Of a stretch of DNA of 35,747 nt, positions 1 to 7,877 are shown piece by piece. A program made the translations under genes and the position numbers. This DNA comes from Pseudomonadales bacterium (GTDB taxonomy: Bacteria; Pseudomonadota; Gammaproteobacteria; Pseudomonadales; Azotimanducaceae). The stretch lies in the NCBI GenBank assembly GCA_028277965.1, contig JANQFF010000196.1, forward strand, positions 1 to 35,747, in the 5' to 3' direction. Under the pieces are notes generated by a model. That model did no database searches. It worked only from the letters and a program-made list of their open reading frames with translations, and was not told where the DNA came from. Position 1 is the stretch's first letter. Each line of letters begins with the position of its first letter.

Positions 1-206
1 GCGTGTTTATGGCCGCAAACCTGGCCGCGTTTGTGCAGGGTGTCGATCCGGCTGGGAGCTGGGCAACCGCCAGTATTGTCTGGCTGGTCGCCCGGGTACT
101 GCACGGGACATTTTACGTGCTGGACAAGGCGCCGCTGCGCGTTGCGTCTTTTGTGGCTGGGCTTGCCATGTCGATCTGGATCTTTGTGATGGCAGCGACT
201 GCCTAG
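1..206 (+). CDS. MAPEG-family integral membrane protein, C-terminal fragment (5' partial)
   Basis: The frame is open from the left edge and stops with TAG at 204-206, so only the last ~67 residues are present. What remains is almost entirely hydrophobic: a segment around GSWATASIVWLVARVLHG, then YVLDKAPLRVASFVAGLAMSIWIFVMA. An aromatic R-V-L-H-G-x-x-Y turn followed by a final helix is characteristic of MAPEG proteins (membrane-associated eicosanoid and glutathione metabolism), which in bacteria are ~130-residue four-helix membrane proteins of mostly unknown substrate. The family call rests on this tail only, and the true start lies outside the window. The downstream gene is on the opposite strand, with a REP pair between the two. 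Confidence 0.6.
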   Translation, partial: VFMAANLAAFVQGVDPAGSWATASIVWLVARVLHGTFYVLDKAPLRVASFVAGLAMSIWIFVMAATA

Positions 207-224
207 ACGAGTTCTTCTACCTCG

Positions 225-293
225 GTGGGAGCGGCGTCAGCTGCGATTCCTGATCTCCAGAATCTGACTATCGCGGCTGAAGCCTCTCCTACA
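225..293. repeat. REP-type inverted pair (REPIN-like) no. 1
   Basis: Two copies of a ~24-bp unit close to GTAGGAGCGGCTTCAGCCGCGATT lie in opposite orientation: a degenerate plus copy at 225-248 and a closer minus copy at 269-293. Each unit is itself an imperfect palindrome (GCGGCT..AGCCGC). The pair sits between the convergent ends of the MAPEG fragment and the small secreted protein gene, a typical place for REP doublets. A run of eight A follows at 293-300. It may act as a bidirectional transcription stop or mRNA stabiliser, as known for REPs, but that is inference. Confidence 0.7.
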
Positions 294-300
294 AAAAAAA

Positions 301-834
301 CTAGCCTTGATCGGGTACCCGGTCAAACACCCGGTTGTATCGCCGTGATTTGTCTTTGTGGGGATCGAGCTTAACCGAAACAAACAGGCGGCCGTCCTCG
401 CGCAGTGTCCAGGTTTTGGTGACCTTGCGATCCGGTGTCCGGTATTTCTGTTCGATTTCTTTTTTCGACCACCTGGTCTTGCGTCCCCGGTAGTCCCCTT
501 TCACCAGCGTTTCGCTTTCAGTCTGGTCATAGTCGAGGTTGATCTTCCGGTCGTTAACGTCAATGACCATGGTTGTACAGCGGAGCACCTCGGGGTCTTT
601 GGGTGAGAGATTCGACATCGGCGCCTGTTTGAATCGTTGCGGCATCGGCAGACCCAGGCCGACGCTGACATTAGGCGTCCACTTATTCCCCTGTACTCCG
701 CTGCCATCTTTGAATTTGACGGCAACCTTGTCCGTTTCCTCGTGGTTGATGGTCCAGGTGCCCTCAAAAGAGGAGGCATGGGTGGCACCGAGGGTAAGCA
801 GCAGCAGTGTTCCAAGAAGAAGGCGCATATTCAT
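301..834 (-). CDS. Small secreted protein of unknown function
   Basis: A 177-residue protein beginning MNMRLLLGTLLLLTLGATHA, a clear Sec signal peptide with likely cleavage after the A-x-A-like HAS. The mature part is rich in charged residues and beta-prone, with G-T-W-T-I-N near its start and W-T-L-R-E-D-G-R near its end. This resembles small lipocalin-like or 'G-T-W' secreted proteins, but I recognise no specific family. It is the last gene of a minus-strand unit, 25 bp after the flavin monooxygenase gene, so it is probably cotranscribed. No good Shine-Dalgarno precedes the ATG at 834; ATG at 828 (third codon) is an alternative. Confidence 0.7.
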   Translation of the reverse strand: MNMRLLLGTLLLLTLGATHASSFEGTWTINHEETDKVAVKFKDGSGVQGNKWTPNVSVGLGLPMPQRFKQAPMSNLSPKDPEVLRCTTMVIDVNDRKINLDYDQTESETLVKGDYRGRKTRWSKKEIEQKYRTPDRKVTKTWTLREDGRLFVSVKLDPHKDKSRRYNRVFDRVPDQG

Positions 835-859
835 TTTGATTCGGATGGGCTGGATAAGT

Positions 860-1984
860 TCATTGATGATTGGGCATCACTTTCTCTGCAAAAAGACCCA
901 GGGAGTCCTGTACCTGGTTCTGATCGTGCAAACCCTGTGGGAAAAGCAGAAAGGCCTCGTTCACAGGAACCGCACGGCTGACTTCCTCGATTTTCCGGTT
1001 GAGCGTATCTGGTGAGCCGACCAGGAGACCCGGCATACCCTGGCCGAACGGTGTTGCCCAGTTCTTCCAGAACCAGGCCCAGTCCTCGAACTGCTTCTCG
1101 GCTTCAGCGTCTGTGTCAGCACAGATCATCACCCCACCCCAGCACGCCTGGTCTCCGGGCGCCACGTCGTGGCCGTGGGCTTTGGCTTCTTCGGTCCACT
1201 CGCTCCAGAGAAGTTCCAGAAACTCGGTATTGTCTGAAAGAATGATGGGCCTGCCTTTGTAGCGGGCCCAGAATTTGGCGGTTGTCAGACTTTGAGAAAA
1301 CCCTCCGTACAACGGGATTGTGTCCTGATAGGGCCGGGGGGCAACACCCACTTCTGATATCGCCATGTCGGGCGCCACACCCTGGCCGTATTTGACGTAC
1401 ACCTCGTGCTCGTGTGGATTGACAAATCCTTCTGGAGGGAAATTCCAGAATTTGCCGCGATGTTGCAGCGTGTCCTCGCGGAGCGCCTTGACGACAACAT
1501 CGACAAACTCGGCAAAGTACTCACGGTTGATGTCGTCTGCCTCGCTTTTTGCATTCCATGGCCCCACCGCGTTCAACTCCGGGCGAACTTTGTAGTTTTC
1601 CACCCAGCGCGCCTGGTAGCCGCGTACCAGGCCTACGCCAAAACGCCCTTTAAGCATGTGATCGAGGGTAGCGATCTTCTCCGCTGTCTGCAGCGGGTTG
1701 TTTGCGGTTGAGACGAATCCACAGGTGATCACCTTCATGCGTTGCGTGTGCTGGCCAAGATACATCGCCATCAAGCAGGGGTCGTTGGAGATTTCGAAGC
1801 CCTCGATCTGGAGGTGATGTTCCGGGTGTCCGTAGCCGAAATACCCGGCGTCGTCGGCAAAAGACGCATAAGCGGCGATTTCGTCCAGCATCCGCTGGTA
1901 GTAGACGTTGTTCTGCCCGGCCATGCCCCGTTCGAGCTCATGACGACGGCCAACGGTGCAATACATGAAAAGACCAAAATCCAT
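860..1984 (-). CDS. Luciferase-like (LLM class) flavin-dependent monooxygenase
   Basis: 374 residues, the usual length for bacterial luciferase-like monooxygenases. These TIM-barrel enzymes use FMNH2 or F420H2 and O2 to oxidise small organic molecules. The N terminus MDFGLFMYC, the YFGYGHPEHHL segment near residue 50 (the family's typical E-H-H), R-M-K-V-I-T-C-G, and the G-R-F-G-V-G-L-V-R-G stretch near residue 115 are hallmark positions. The substrate cannot be read from sequence. The start is supported by GGGAG eight bases upstream of ATG at 1984. It follows the esterase/MBL lipoprotein gene by 11 bp, so the two are probably one operon. It is soluble and presumably cytoplasmic. Confidence 0.88.
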   Translation of the reverse strand: MDFGLFMYCTVGRRHELERGMAGQNNVYYQRMLDEIAAYASFADDAGYFGYGHPEHHLQIEGFEISNDPCLMAMYLGQHTQRMKVITCGFVSTANNPLQTAEKIATLDHMLKGRFGVGLVRGYQARWVENYKVRPELNAVGPWNAKSEADDINREYFAEFVDVVVKALREDTLQHRGKFWNFPPEGFVNPHEHEVYVKYGQGVAPDMAISEVGVAPRPYQDTIPLYGGFSQSLTTAKFWARYKGRPIILSDNTEFLELLWSEWTEEAKAHGHDVAPGDQACWGGVMICADTDAEAEKQFEDWAWFWKNWATPFGQGMPGLLVGSPDTLNRKIEEVSRAVPVNEAFLLFPQGLHDQNQVQDSLGLFAEKVMPNHQ

Positions 1985-1995
1985 GGGTAGCTCCC

Positions 1996-3945
1996 TCAGT
2001 CGCTTAATGTGCTCGTTAGGACTTCCAGGGTGCCGGGTGCAGTCCCGGCCTTTTCCTGGTCGAGCTTTGTCCGGGCATTGGCTATGAATGTCGCCAGGCC
2101 AGCCTTGTAGGCCTCCGGGTCGACAAACGGGTGCGGGTCGCCTGGCTTACGTGCAGCAAGCTGCTCAGCGCGGGCGAAGACGCCCGCCATCCTTGCATGG
2201 TTGGGGAGGCTCACGCTCACGCCGTCTTGTATGGACTGCAGACGCTCGTAGCTGGCGATATAGGATTCGGTCCGTACGACGCCTGAAAAATTGAGTCCCA
2301 CGCCGCCGAGGGTCACCGCCGTGTATTCAATATCCCCATCTCTCACTTTGTAGCGCAGTGTCAGCACCCCTTCTGTGTGCCCGGGAGTGTTAAAGAGTTC
2401 AATCTGCGTGTCACCAAGTTCGATCACATCCCCGTCCGTCGCCACGATGTCCAGTTGAGGAACGGGCATATAGAACTGGGCAATGTCCGGCTTTTCAGCA
2501 GTCAGATCCCAGTCTTCTTTGGTCATCACAACACGCGAACCGTAGACTTTCTGGAAGAACGCAGAACCACCGGCGTGGTCGAAGTGACCGTGGGTGTTGA
2601 TTACGTATTTGACGTCTGCCGGGTTGAAACCAAGCTTCGATATGTTGGCGACCAGTGGCCGAACCCACTTGCCGTAGAGAGAATCGATCAGGATCAGGCC
2701 CTCACCTGTGTCGATGAGATAGGCTGCCACCCAATCGATGCCGACGTAGTAGACGTTGTCGAAGATCCTGAATGGCTCCACGTATTGCTGGTCCTGGTCT
2801 TCCCAGCTGTCCCAGAGCCGCTGCATGGGGGCAGGCAAAGACGTGATGTAGGTATCGCGGGTGCAGTCAGCACAGGAAAGATCGGCGACCGGCTTCAATG
2901 CAGCAAGCTCCGCCACCCAATCCCGTATACCCACACCGTTCGCACCGTAAGCGTAAAACTCGGGCCGTTGCAGAACGGTGTGCGATGTTCCCCCCGCTAT
3001 AAATGAACGGAAGTTGTCCACCTCGGCACGTATGTCCGCGTGATTGGCGCGCAACGCGTCGAGCAGACTCACCCCCCGTGTTCCTGAGAGGGCCAGGAAT
3101 CGCTTCTGGACATCGTCTTCCGCCGCGTCATATTCGGCAAAAAGAATGTCCGGTCTGGCTTTGGCGGCTGTGATGTAGAGTCTCTCGTAGTTGAAAGTTT
3201 CGCGATCCATGTCTTCGAAACCGCGCTCGTTGTTTATGAAATTGAAGGTGCCCCATTGCTCATCCGGTCGCGTGTCCGAGTTGACACGCCGGTAGCCCCC
3301 AGCGCCATCACCGAGCTGGGCGACGTTCGCATTCTGATAGTGGTTGGCAACGAGAACCGCATAGAACGGAGACGGGATTGCACCGGCTGACGACCCGGTT
3401 ACAAAAACGTTTTCAGGTTTCGGAAAGTGCTCGAAGGTCCAGTTTAGGACAGCCTGCATATTGGCTCGACCCCGGTGGTAGATAGTCAGGGGTTCCTGAC
3501 CCTCCTCGACGGGTGGGTAAACCGTATCGTTCTGACCCAGATGAACATCAGCACTGCAGTAGGGTGCAAAGACGACACTGTGGTCTTTGAAAGGGTTGTC
3601 GGGATTGGAGAAGTTGAAGATGCCGAATTCCCAGGGTGTGAAATCCTCCCCGATTCTGATCGTGTAGGTGGGTTGCATCTCAGGGTCACAGTTTTCCCGG
3701 AACCAGCAGGCACCTCCACCCTGAAGATAGACAACGAGTTTTGAAGGGTCACCCTGACGAGCGAAGAACTGGTAGTCGGAACCGTCTGAACAGAGTGTGT
3801 CCCCACCGGGGGAGATGGACGTCCAGCCATCGCCAAGCCGGGATGTTGGGGGGGCTCCCTGGGGGTCGTTGTGCTCTGGTGTGGAACCGCCGCATCCCGC
3901 AAGCAATACTGCGGTAAACACGAACATGGAGCTGACTTTCACCAT
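1996..3945 (-). CDS. Two-domain lipoprotein: pectinacetylesterase (Notum-like) fused to a metallo-beta-lactamase-fold hydrolase
   Basis: 649 residues from ATG 3945, which has GGAAGGGG just upstream; a TTG at 3963 would add six residues but would consume that ribosome site. The N terminus is a lipoprotein signal with lipobox LLAGC (Cys18). Residues ~40-350 look like the pectinacetylesterase/Notum family: VYLQGGGACW, Y-C-S-A-D, nucleophile motif G-S-S-A-G (Ser186) and GGTSHTV (probable catalytic His322). Residues ~390-600 form a complete metallo-beta-lactamase domain with INTHGHFDHAGG (His452, His454, Asp456, His457), TPGHTEG (His523) and PNHARM (His583), closest in spacing to subclass B3-like enzymes. 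Both active sites appear intact. It probably acts in the envelope, possibly removing acyl groups and then opening a ring or ester; the substrate is unknown. It heads the operon with the LLM monooxygenase. Confidence 0.85.
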   Translation of the reverse strand: MVKVSSMFVFTAVLLAGCGGSTPEHNDPQGAPPTSRLGDGWTSISPGGDTLCSDGSDYQFFARQGDPSKLVVYLQGGGACWFRENCDPEMQPTYTIRIGEDFTPWEFGIFNFSNPDNPFKDHSVVFAPYCSADVHLGQNDTVYPPVEEGQEPLTIYHRGRANMQAVLNWTFEHFPKPENVFVTGSSAGAIPSPFYAVLVANHYQNANVAQLGDGAGGYRRVNSDTRPDEQWGTFNFINNERGFEDMDRETFNYERLYITAAKARPDILFAEYDAAEDDVQKRFLALSGTRGVSLLDALRANHADIRAEVDNFRSFIAGGTSHTVLQRPEFYAYGANGVGIRDWVAELAALKPVADLSCADCTRDTYITSLPAPMQRLWDSWEDQDQQYVEPFRIFDNVYYVGIDWVAAYLIDTGEGLILIDSLYGKWVRPLVANISKLGFNPADVKYVINTHGHFDHAGGSAFFQKVYGSRVVMTKEDWDLTAEKPDIAQFYMPVPQLDIVATDGDVIELGDTQIELFNTPGHTEGVLTLRYKVRDGDIEYTAVTLGGVGLNFSGVVRTESYIASYERLQSIQDGVSVSLPNHARMAGVFARAEQLAARKPGDPHPFVDPEAYKAGLATFIANARTKLDQEKAGTAPGTLEVLTSTLSD

Positions 3946-4010
3946 CCCGTTCCCCTTCCTCAATGAGAGAAGAAGATTATCATGGTGAGATTCAGTTAAG
4001 GAAAATGTGC

Positions 4011-4349
4011 ATGGCGACGCGCGAAGAGCTCACGGACCTCTTGCAGAAGTGGCGGGATGGATCGGTGGAGGAACTTGAAGTGTGGCAGTGGGGTCAGACC
4101 GCACGGGAAGCGGGTGCGCATGAGGATGAACTGGTGGCGGATATCGTCGACAATCTGGCAGCCCTGCCGTACGACATGATTGTCCGGGAAGACGTCGACG
4201 TCATGCTCGATGCGCTGGCGAATCCTTCTGACGAGACGGATCTGTCAATCAATCTCTTGTGGAATCACATCGACGGCCTGGATGTGGATGGACGGCGTCA
4301 GGCACTGTCAGATCACCCGTTTTATGGGGAATTCCGGGACGCGGATTAG
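4011..4349 (+). CDS. Small acidic protein of unknown function
   Basis: 112 residues from ATG 4011, chosen because AAGGA at 3998-4002 lies eight bases upstream; in-frame ATGs at 3963 and 4005 are less well placed. The protein begins MATREELTDLLQKWRDG and is strongly acidic and helix-prone, with no signal peptide or membrane segment. The pattern L-L-Q-K-W-R-D-G-S-V-x-E-L-E-V-W-Q-W is reminiscent of short uncharacterised proteobacterial proteins found singly, but I cannot assign a named family. It is divergent from the esterase/MBL gene (66 bp between starts), so the two may share a control region. Confidence 0.65.
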   Translation: MATREELTDLLQKWRDGSVEELEVWQWGQTAREAGAHEDELVADIVDNLAALPYDMIVREDVDVMLDALANPSDETDLSINLLWNHIDGLDVDGRRQALSDHPFYGEFRDAD

Positions 4350-4365
4350 AGAGACTTTGCTAGCT

Positions 4366-4392
4366 CTGTAGAGGTGCCTTTTAGCCGCGATT
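4366..4392. repeat. REP/MITE-end composite remnant
   Basis: TAGAGGTGCCTTTTAGCCGCGAT at 4369-4391 is identical over 23 bp to the right junction of the MITE-like element at 25935-25957. Here only one terminal repeat plus a half REP unit is present, preceded by CTGTAG, which also precedes the left REP half at 25743-25748. The simplest reading is an internally deleted copy of the same REP+MITE composite. It lies between two convergent genes. A degenerate REP variant is the alternative. Confidence 0.5.
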
Positions 4393-4401
4393 GAGGCTAT
4401 T

Positions 4402-5592
4402 TCAGTACGCAAACTGATCGATCCGGCTCTGAGCCTGAGACAACCCTTTGCCACGGATGATGGAAGGATCGCACCATTTCTCCACGGCGGCTTCGATCCA
4501 GTCATGTGCGAGTGCCTGCTGATGCATTGATTCCACAGCCACCCACTCCCCGTCATAGGCGACCGGGAACCCGTGATCATTGAGTGTGTACCCATACAGG
4601 CGGCACAAACCATCTGCTTCCGGGTAATCGTGAATGTATGAAAGCCACGGCGTTTCTATGCGCAGTTGCTCACGCAGATAGTTCTGGAGGGGCGCAATGT
4701 AGTTACCGAGGTCCCAGTCGGGTATGGCCCGCTCGTCCCAGACGGCGCCACCCGGTAGTTGCATACGATTGTCATCGTCCGGTGTAAGAAGGACTTCCTG
4801 GCTGCCACCTCTGTCACGAACGAGCAACGCCCTGGTTGTGATGATCGGCAGGTTGCTGTGAACGGCGATGAGCTCGCGTCCCGCATCGGACAGTGCATCG
4901 ACAACTGCATCGTTGAAGAGGTAATAGCCCGTTGCCGGAGGGTAGGATGCGCCCGCGTACTTGTTGAAAAGCCCAACACGATGGACTTCAGATCTGTTGT
5001 CTGCGGCGCGGTGCCAGAGGTGCATGTTCATAAACAGCAGGTCCCCGCGTTCCAGGCCCGGGTCGATGAAATCGTTCGGCGCGGGGCGAATCGCTGGCTC
5101 CACTTCCAGGCATTCAGTCGCGCCGTCGTGGATCCGTCCGGGATGATGTGAGCCGGGAGCGACAAAAAGCTGCCCTGTGTCTTCGTCGAAGTCACAGAAG
5201 GGAATGATGGTGAACAGCCAGTTCATGCTCGACCCGACAGGCCGCCAGCGTTTGTAGTCGTGATGTGCGGGAAGGCCTGCCCCGCCGGGGGTACGGTCGT
5301 ATATGACATAGGCGGTCAAACGCGGCTCGTCTTCCAACAGCGTTCTGACCGGGTCGACGACGGTGGGGTGTTCAATAATGAATCCGAGGTCCGGGTCAGC
5401 AGGGGCCTGGGTAGCCAGGGTGTAACGCCCCGGTGCCGGGAATACTGGCGCGTTTGGATCCAGGGTACCGTCCAGGGGTGGGTTGTTCTTTACACCTCTC
5501 TCGAGCCGCTGAACGTCTTCTTCCGGTATGGCCCCCTTGAGAATCAGGTAACCGTCGCGTTTGTATTGTTGTATCTGCTCGTTGGTCAGCAT
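4402..5592 (-). CDS. Phytanoyl-CoA dioxygenase (PhyH)-family protein with a Nudix-like C-terminal domain
   Basis: 396 residues. Residues ~1-235 match the PhyH family of Fe(II)/2-oxoglutarate oxygenases: N-terminal Y-x-R-D-G-Y-L-I-L-K-G, the H-x-D iron motif in PAHHDYKRW (His110/Asp112), G-Q-L-F-V-A-P-G-S-H, the distal His in LWHRAADNRS (His194) and a following Arg (Arg200 or Arg205) for 2-oxoglutarate. Residues ~245-370 look like a Nudix-fold domain: TTRALLVRD, the MQLPGG turn near 280, and a degenerate box ending LREQLRIET near 312 in place of R-E-x-x-E-E. PhyH proteins usually end near 250-300, so this is a fusion. The start is firm: AGGAGG lies just upstream of the ATG. It is the third gene of the amidohydrolase-HAD unit and begins 2 bp after the HAD stop. 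Confidence 0.8.
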   Translation of the reverse strand: MLTNEQIQQYKRDGYLILKGAIPEEDVQRLERGVKNNPPLDGTLDPNAPVFPAPGRYTLATQAPADPDLGFIIEHPTVVDPVRTLLEDEPRLTAYVIYDRTPGGAGLPAHHDYKRWRPVGSSMNWLFTIIPFCDFDEDTGQLFVAPGSHHPGRIHDGATECLEVEPAIRPAPNDFIDPGLERGDLLFMNMHLWHRAADNRSEVHRVGLFNKYAGASYPPATGYYLFNDAVVDALSDAGRELIAVHSNLPIITTRALLVRDRGGSQEVLLTPDDDNRMQLPGGAVWDERAIPDWDLGNYIAPLQNYLREQLRIETPWLSYIHDYPEADGLCRLYGYTLNDHGFPVAYDGEWVAVESMHQQALAHDWIEAAVEKWCDPSIIRGKGLSQAQSRIDQFAY

Positions 5593-5594
5593 GC

Positions 5595-6194
5595 CTACCT
5601 CCTGAGAGCCTGTAGCGTATTCTCCTGGTATCTGTCGAAACTCGCATCATCGGTATATACGTATCCCGCACCACCCACGGAAATCCAGCGATCTACGTTT
5701 GTAGCTTTGTTATCTATCAGAAGCCCAGCGGCGTTGTCCTCATCCATATCCATCCTCTCCAACGCCAGTCGGCACAGGATGTTCTTGTCTTCGGTTCCCT
5801 CTTCCCAGGAAGTCACGATGACGTCACACGCCTCGTCGAGCTTCCACAAAGGGACAATCACTTGCGAAAACAGATCCGGATTGACGGTGACAATGGCCTG
5901 GGGCCAGGGGTTGTTGAGGAAATACTCGAAGGTTTTCTGGTAGAACCTGATGTTGTTGCAGCACGCGCGCATGTGTGCGTCGATTTCCGCTGCAGACAGA
6001 GGGATATGTGCCGTGAGGGCGCTGCTGAATTCAGCTGTGCTGAGTTCCCCGAGGCTCCACTGTGAGCCAATGCCGCCATCATCGAAGGTTTCGTAGACGG
6101 CCATCCACTCCGGTCCCGAGGACCAGATGAAGCGTTCGTCGCAGAGCGTGTCGCCGAAATCCCACAAGAGACATTTAGCGCTTGAGACGCTCAC
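5595..6194 (-). CDS. HAD-superfamily hydrolase
   Basis: 199 residues. Motif I is L-L-W-D-F-G-D-T-L, with Asp12 the expected nucleophile and Asp15 the acid/base. AIVTVNPD is a plausible motif II region, and LLIDNKATNVDRW near residue 160 fits motif IV (D-N). The helical cap between ~25 and 85 is typical of subfamily I phosphatases and dehalogenases. Reaction and substrate are not deducible. It starts with GTG in a GTGA overlap with the stop of the upstream amidohydrolase gene and is followed 2 bp later by the PhyH-Nudix gene, so the three are almost certainly translationally coupled. Confidence 0.8.
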   Translation of the reverse strand: MSVSSAKCLLWDFGDTLCDERFIWSSGPEWMAVYETFDDGGIGSQWSLGELSTAEFSSALTAHIPLSAAEIDAHMRACCNNIRFYQKTFEYFLNNPWPQAIVTVNPDLFSQVIVPLWKLDEACDVIVTSWEEGTEDKNILCRLALERMDMDEDNAAGLLIDNKATNVDRWISVGGAGYVYTDDASFDRYQENTLQALRR

Positions 6195-7774
6195 TGAGTT
6201 GCTTCCGCGTCAGCTACAAGAGCCCGAACGTCAGCCAGTAGTTTTTTTGCGTCCCAGACAATGCCGTCTTTGATTGTGTACCTGACCCCACCGACCCGTT
6301 CAACCTGGTTGGTTGTGCGGTTGAGACGCATGTGGCCCGTCCCGTAGAGCACTTTGAAATTAGCGACCGGGTTTTCGTCAACGAGGACGATGTCAGCCTT
6401 TTTGCCGGGGACGAGAGAACCCGTCTCCTGGTCGAGCCCCAGAAGCTCAGCACCATTCAGTGTGGCTGACTGGATCACCTCCAGGGGATGGAAGCCTGCT
6501 TCCTGGAGAAGCTCCAGTTCCCTTATATAGCCAAAGCCATACAGTTTGAAAATAAACCCCGCGTCGGATCCGGCCACCACACGTCCGCCGGAGTTTTTGT
6601 AGTCGTTGATGAACTGCATCCAGAGCCGGAAATTGTTGCGCCAGGCGACCTCGTGAGCTGTGGTCCAGTTGAAATGGTACGAGCCGTGCAGTCTGGGATC
6701 GGGCAGGAAAAAGCGACGGATGCCCGGCATCGTGTAGTCGGCGTGCCATTCCGCGTCGCGTGCCCGGGCCACGTCGCGGTTCGCTTCATAGATGGTAAAC
6801 GTGGGCACAATCGTGAAATCGAGCTCGATGAGCTCGTCCCGGACGGCCACCCACCGGGGGCTGCCGGGTGGTGCCGCCTGTGCCCAGAGATGGCCGGCCT
6901 GGCCGAAACGCCACTGTTCATCTGCGTAGTTGTAATCACCGGGATAGTCCTGGATGGTCCGGTCGACGAAGAGCGCTTCTGGCAAACCGTACCAGTGCTC
7001 CATACTGTCGAGCCCCATGCGCGCGCTGTCGAGAACGTTCACCTCGTAAACGGAAGTCTGGTCGTGGTGGTTTGACGTACCCATGCCGAGTTTCCGGGTT
7101 TCCTCGTAGATGGCGGCGGTGGCTGCGGCAGTGGCGCCCCGGATCTTTACGCCTTCTGCCCCCCGTTTCTGCACAGCGCGAACCCAGGCTCTGGCAGCAC
7201 GATCGGTTGTCACCGTTTCCCCGGGGAACATGGCATGGGGGATGATGCGTGGCGCGGTAATCTCACCGGCAACACTGCGTCGCGCGTGGTCGGCAGTCCA
7301 GGCGAGACCCATCAGCGAACCCACGTCGCGCACTGTGGTAATGCCATGTCCGAGCCACAGTTTGAAAACATACTCGACCGGAGCCATCGGCCCCGCGAGA
7401 CCCTGCAGCCAGACGCCGGTATGTACATGAGCATCGATAAAACCGGGCAGCGCGTACATGCCGGTCCCGTCTATGGTGTGCTCGGGGGCATTGTCGGGAA
7501 TGCGGCTCCCTATGGCGCTGATGCGGTCACCCTCGATCGAAAGGTGCACGGGTCCGCGGGGTGGGGAGCCTGTACCGCTGACGAGCATGACGTTTTTGAT
7601 GAGAAGGCTGGTGAATGGACCCACACCTTCCTGACGATCTTCGGCAGGCGGTGGAATCTTGACACCCAGGAGGCGAGCCTGATGAACGCTTTCCTCGCCG
7701 GGTAGTACCTTGTTCTCGGCTGCCGTCGCAAGGGCGACAAACAGCAAAGCAGACAAAAACAACACCGTGCGCAT
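6191..7774 (-). CDS. Exported amidohydrolase-family metal-dependent hydrolase
   Basis: 527 residues from ATG 7774, which has GGAGG six bases upstream; a TTG at 7795 would bury that site. The N terminus MRTVLFLSALLFVALATAAE is a signal peptide, so the enzyme acts in the periplasm or outside. Metal-site residues of the amidohydrolase superfamily are visible: GFIDAHVHTG (His116, His118), a candidate carboxylated lysine in GVKIRGAT (Lys210), His236/237 in SNHHDQ, His260 in SMEHWYG and Asp404 in VAGSDAG. The C-terminal LVPGKKADIVLVDENP is the usual composite beta-sandwich closure. It is closest to imidazolonepropionase/prolidase-type members; the substrate is unknown. It is first in a three-gene minus-strand operon and divergent from an M20 peptidase, which suggests linked hydrolysis of related imported compounds. 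Confidence 0.88.
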   Translation of the reverse strand: MRTVLFLSALLFVALATAAENKVLPGEESVHQARLLGVKIPPPAEDRQEGVGPFTSLLIKNVMLVSGTGSPPRGPVHLSIEGDRISAIGSRIPDNAPEHTIDGTGMYALPGFIDAHVHTGVWLQGLAGPMAPVEYVFKLWLGHGITTVRDVGSLMGLAWTADHARRSVAGEITAPRIIPHAMFPGETVTTDRAARAWVRAVQKRGAEGVKIRGATAAATAAIYEETRKLGMGTSNHHDQTSVYEVNVLDSARMGLDSMEHWYGLPEALFVDRTIQDYPGDYNYADEQWRFGQAGHLWAQAAPPGSPRWVAVRDELIELDFTIVPTFTIYEANRDVARARDAEWHADYTMPGIRRFFLPDPRLHGSYHFNWTTAHEVAWRNNFRLWMQFINDYKNSGGRVVAGSDAGFIFKLYGFGYIRELELLQEAGFHPLEVIQSATLNGAELLGLDQETGSLVPGKKADIVLVDENPVANFKVLYGTGHMRLNRTTNQVERVGGVRYTIKDGIVWDAKKLLADVRALVADAEATQ

Positions 7775-7826
7775 ATCCCCTCCAGGTATTCGCAAGCAGA
7801 CGTAACGTTAAACAAGTGTAGAAGCA

Positions 7827-7840
7827 CGCAAGCGCTTGCG
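7827..7840. promoter_or_regulatory. Perfect 14-bp palindrome, candidate LacI/GalR-type operator
   Basis: CGCAAGCGCTTGCG is perfectly symmetric and has the central CG step typical of LacI/GalR-family operators (A-A-G-C-G-C-T-T core). It sits in the ~100-bp space between the divergent amidohydrolase and M20 peptidase genes. A further half-site, CGCAAGC, occurs 36 bp away at 7791-7797, and a TAACGTTA palindrome lies between them at 7803-7810. No LacI-family regulator is encoded in the window, so the binding protein is inferred only from site shape. Confidence 0.45.
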
Positions 7841-7877
7841 AAAGCCGTTAACATCGGCATCTGGAAAAGGAGGACAT

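Noticed and set aside
3946-3963. TTG start for the esterase/MBL lipoprotein
   Set aside because: It would include the GGAAGGGG ribosome site as codons and overlap the start of the divergent gene; ATG 3945 gives a better lipoprotein signal.
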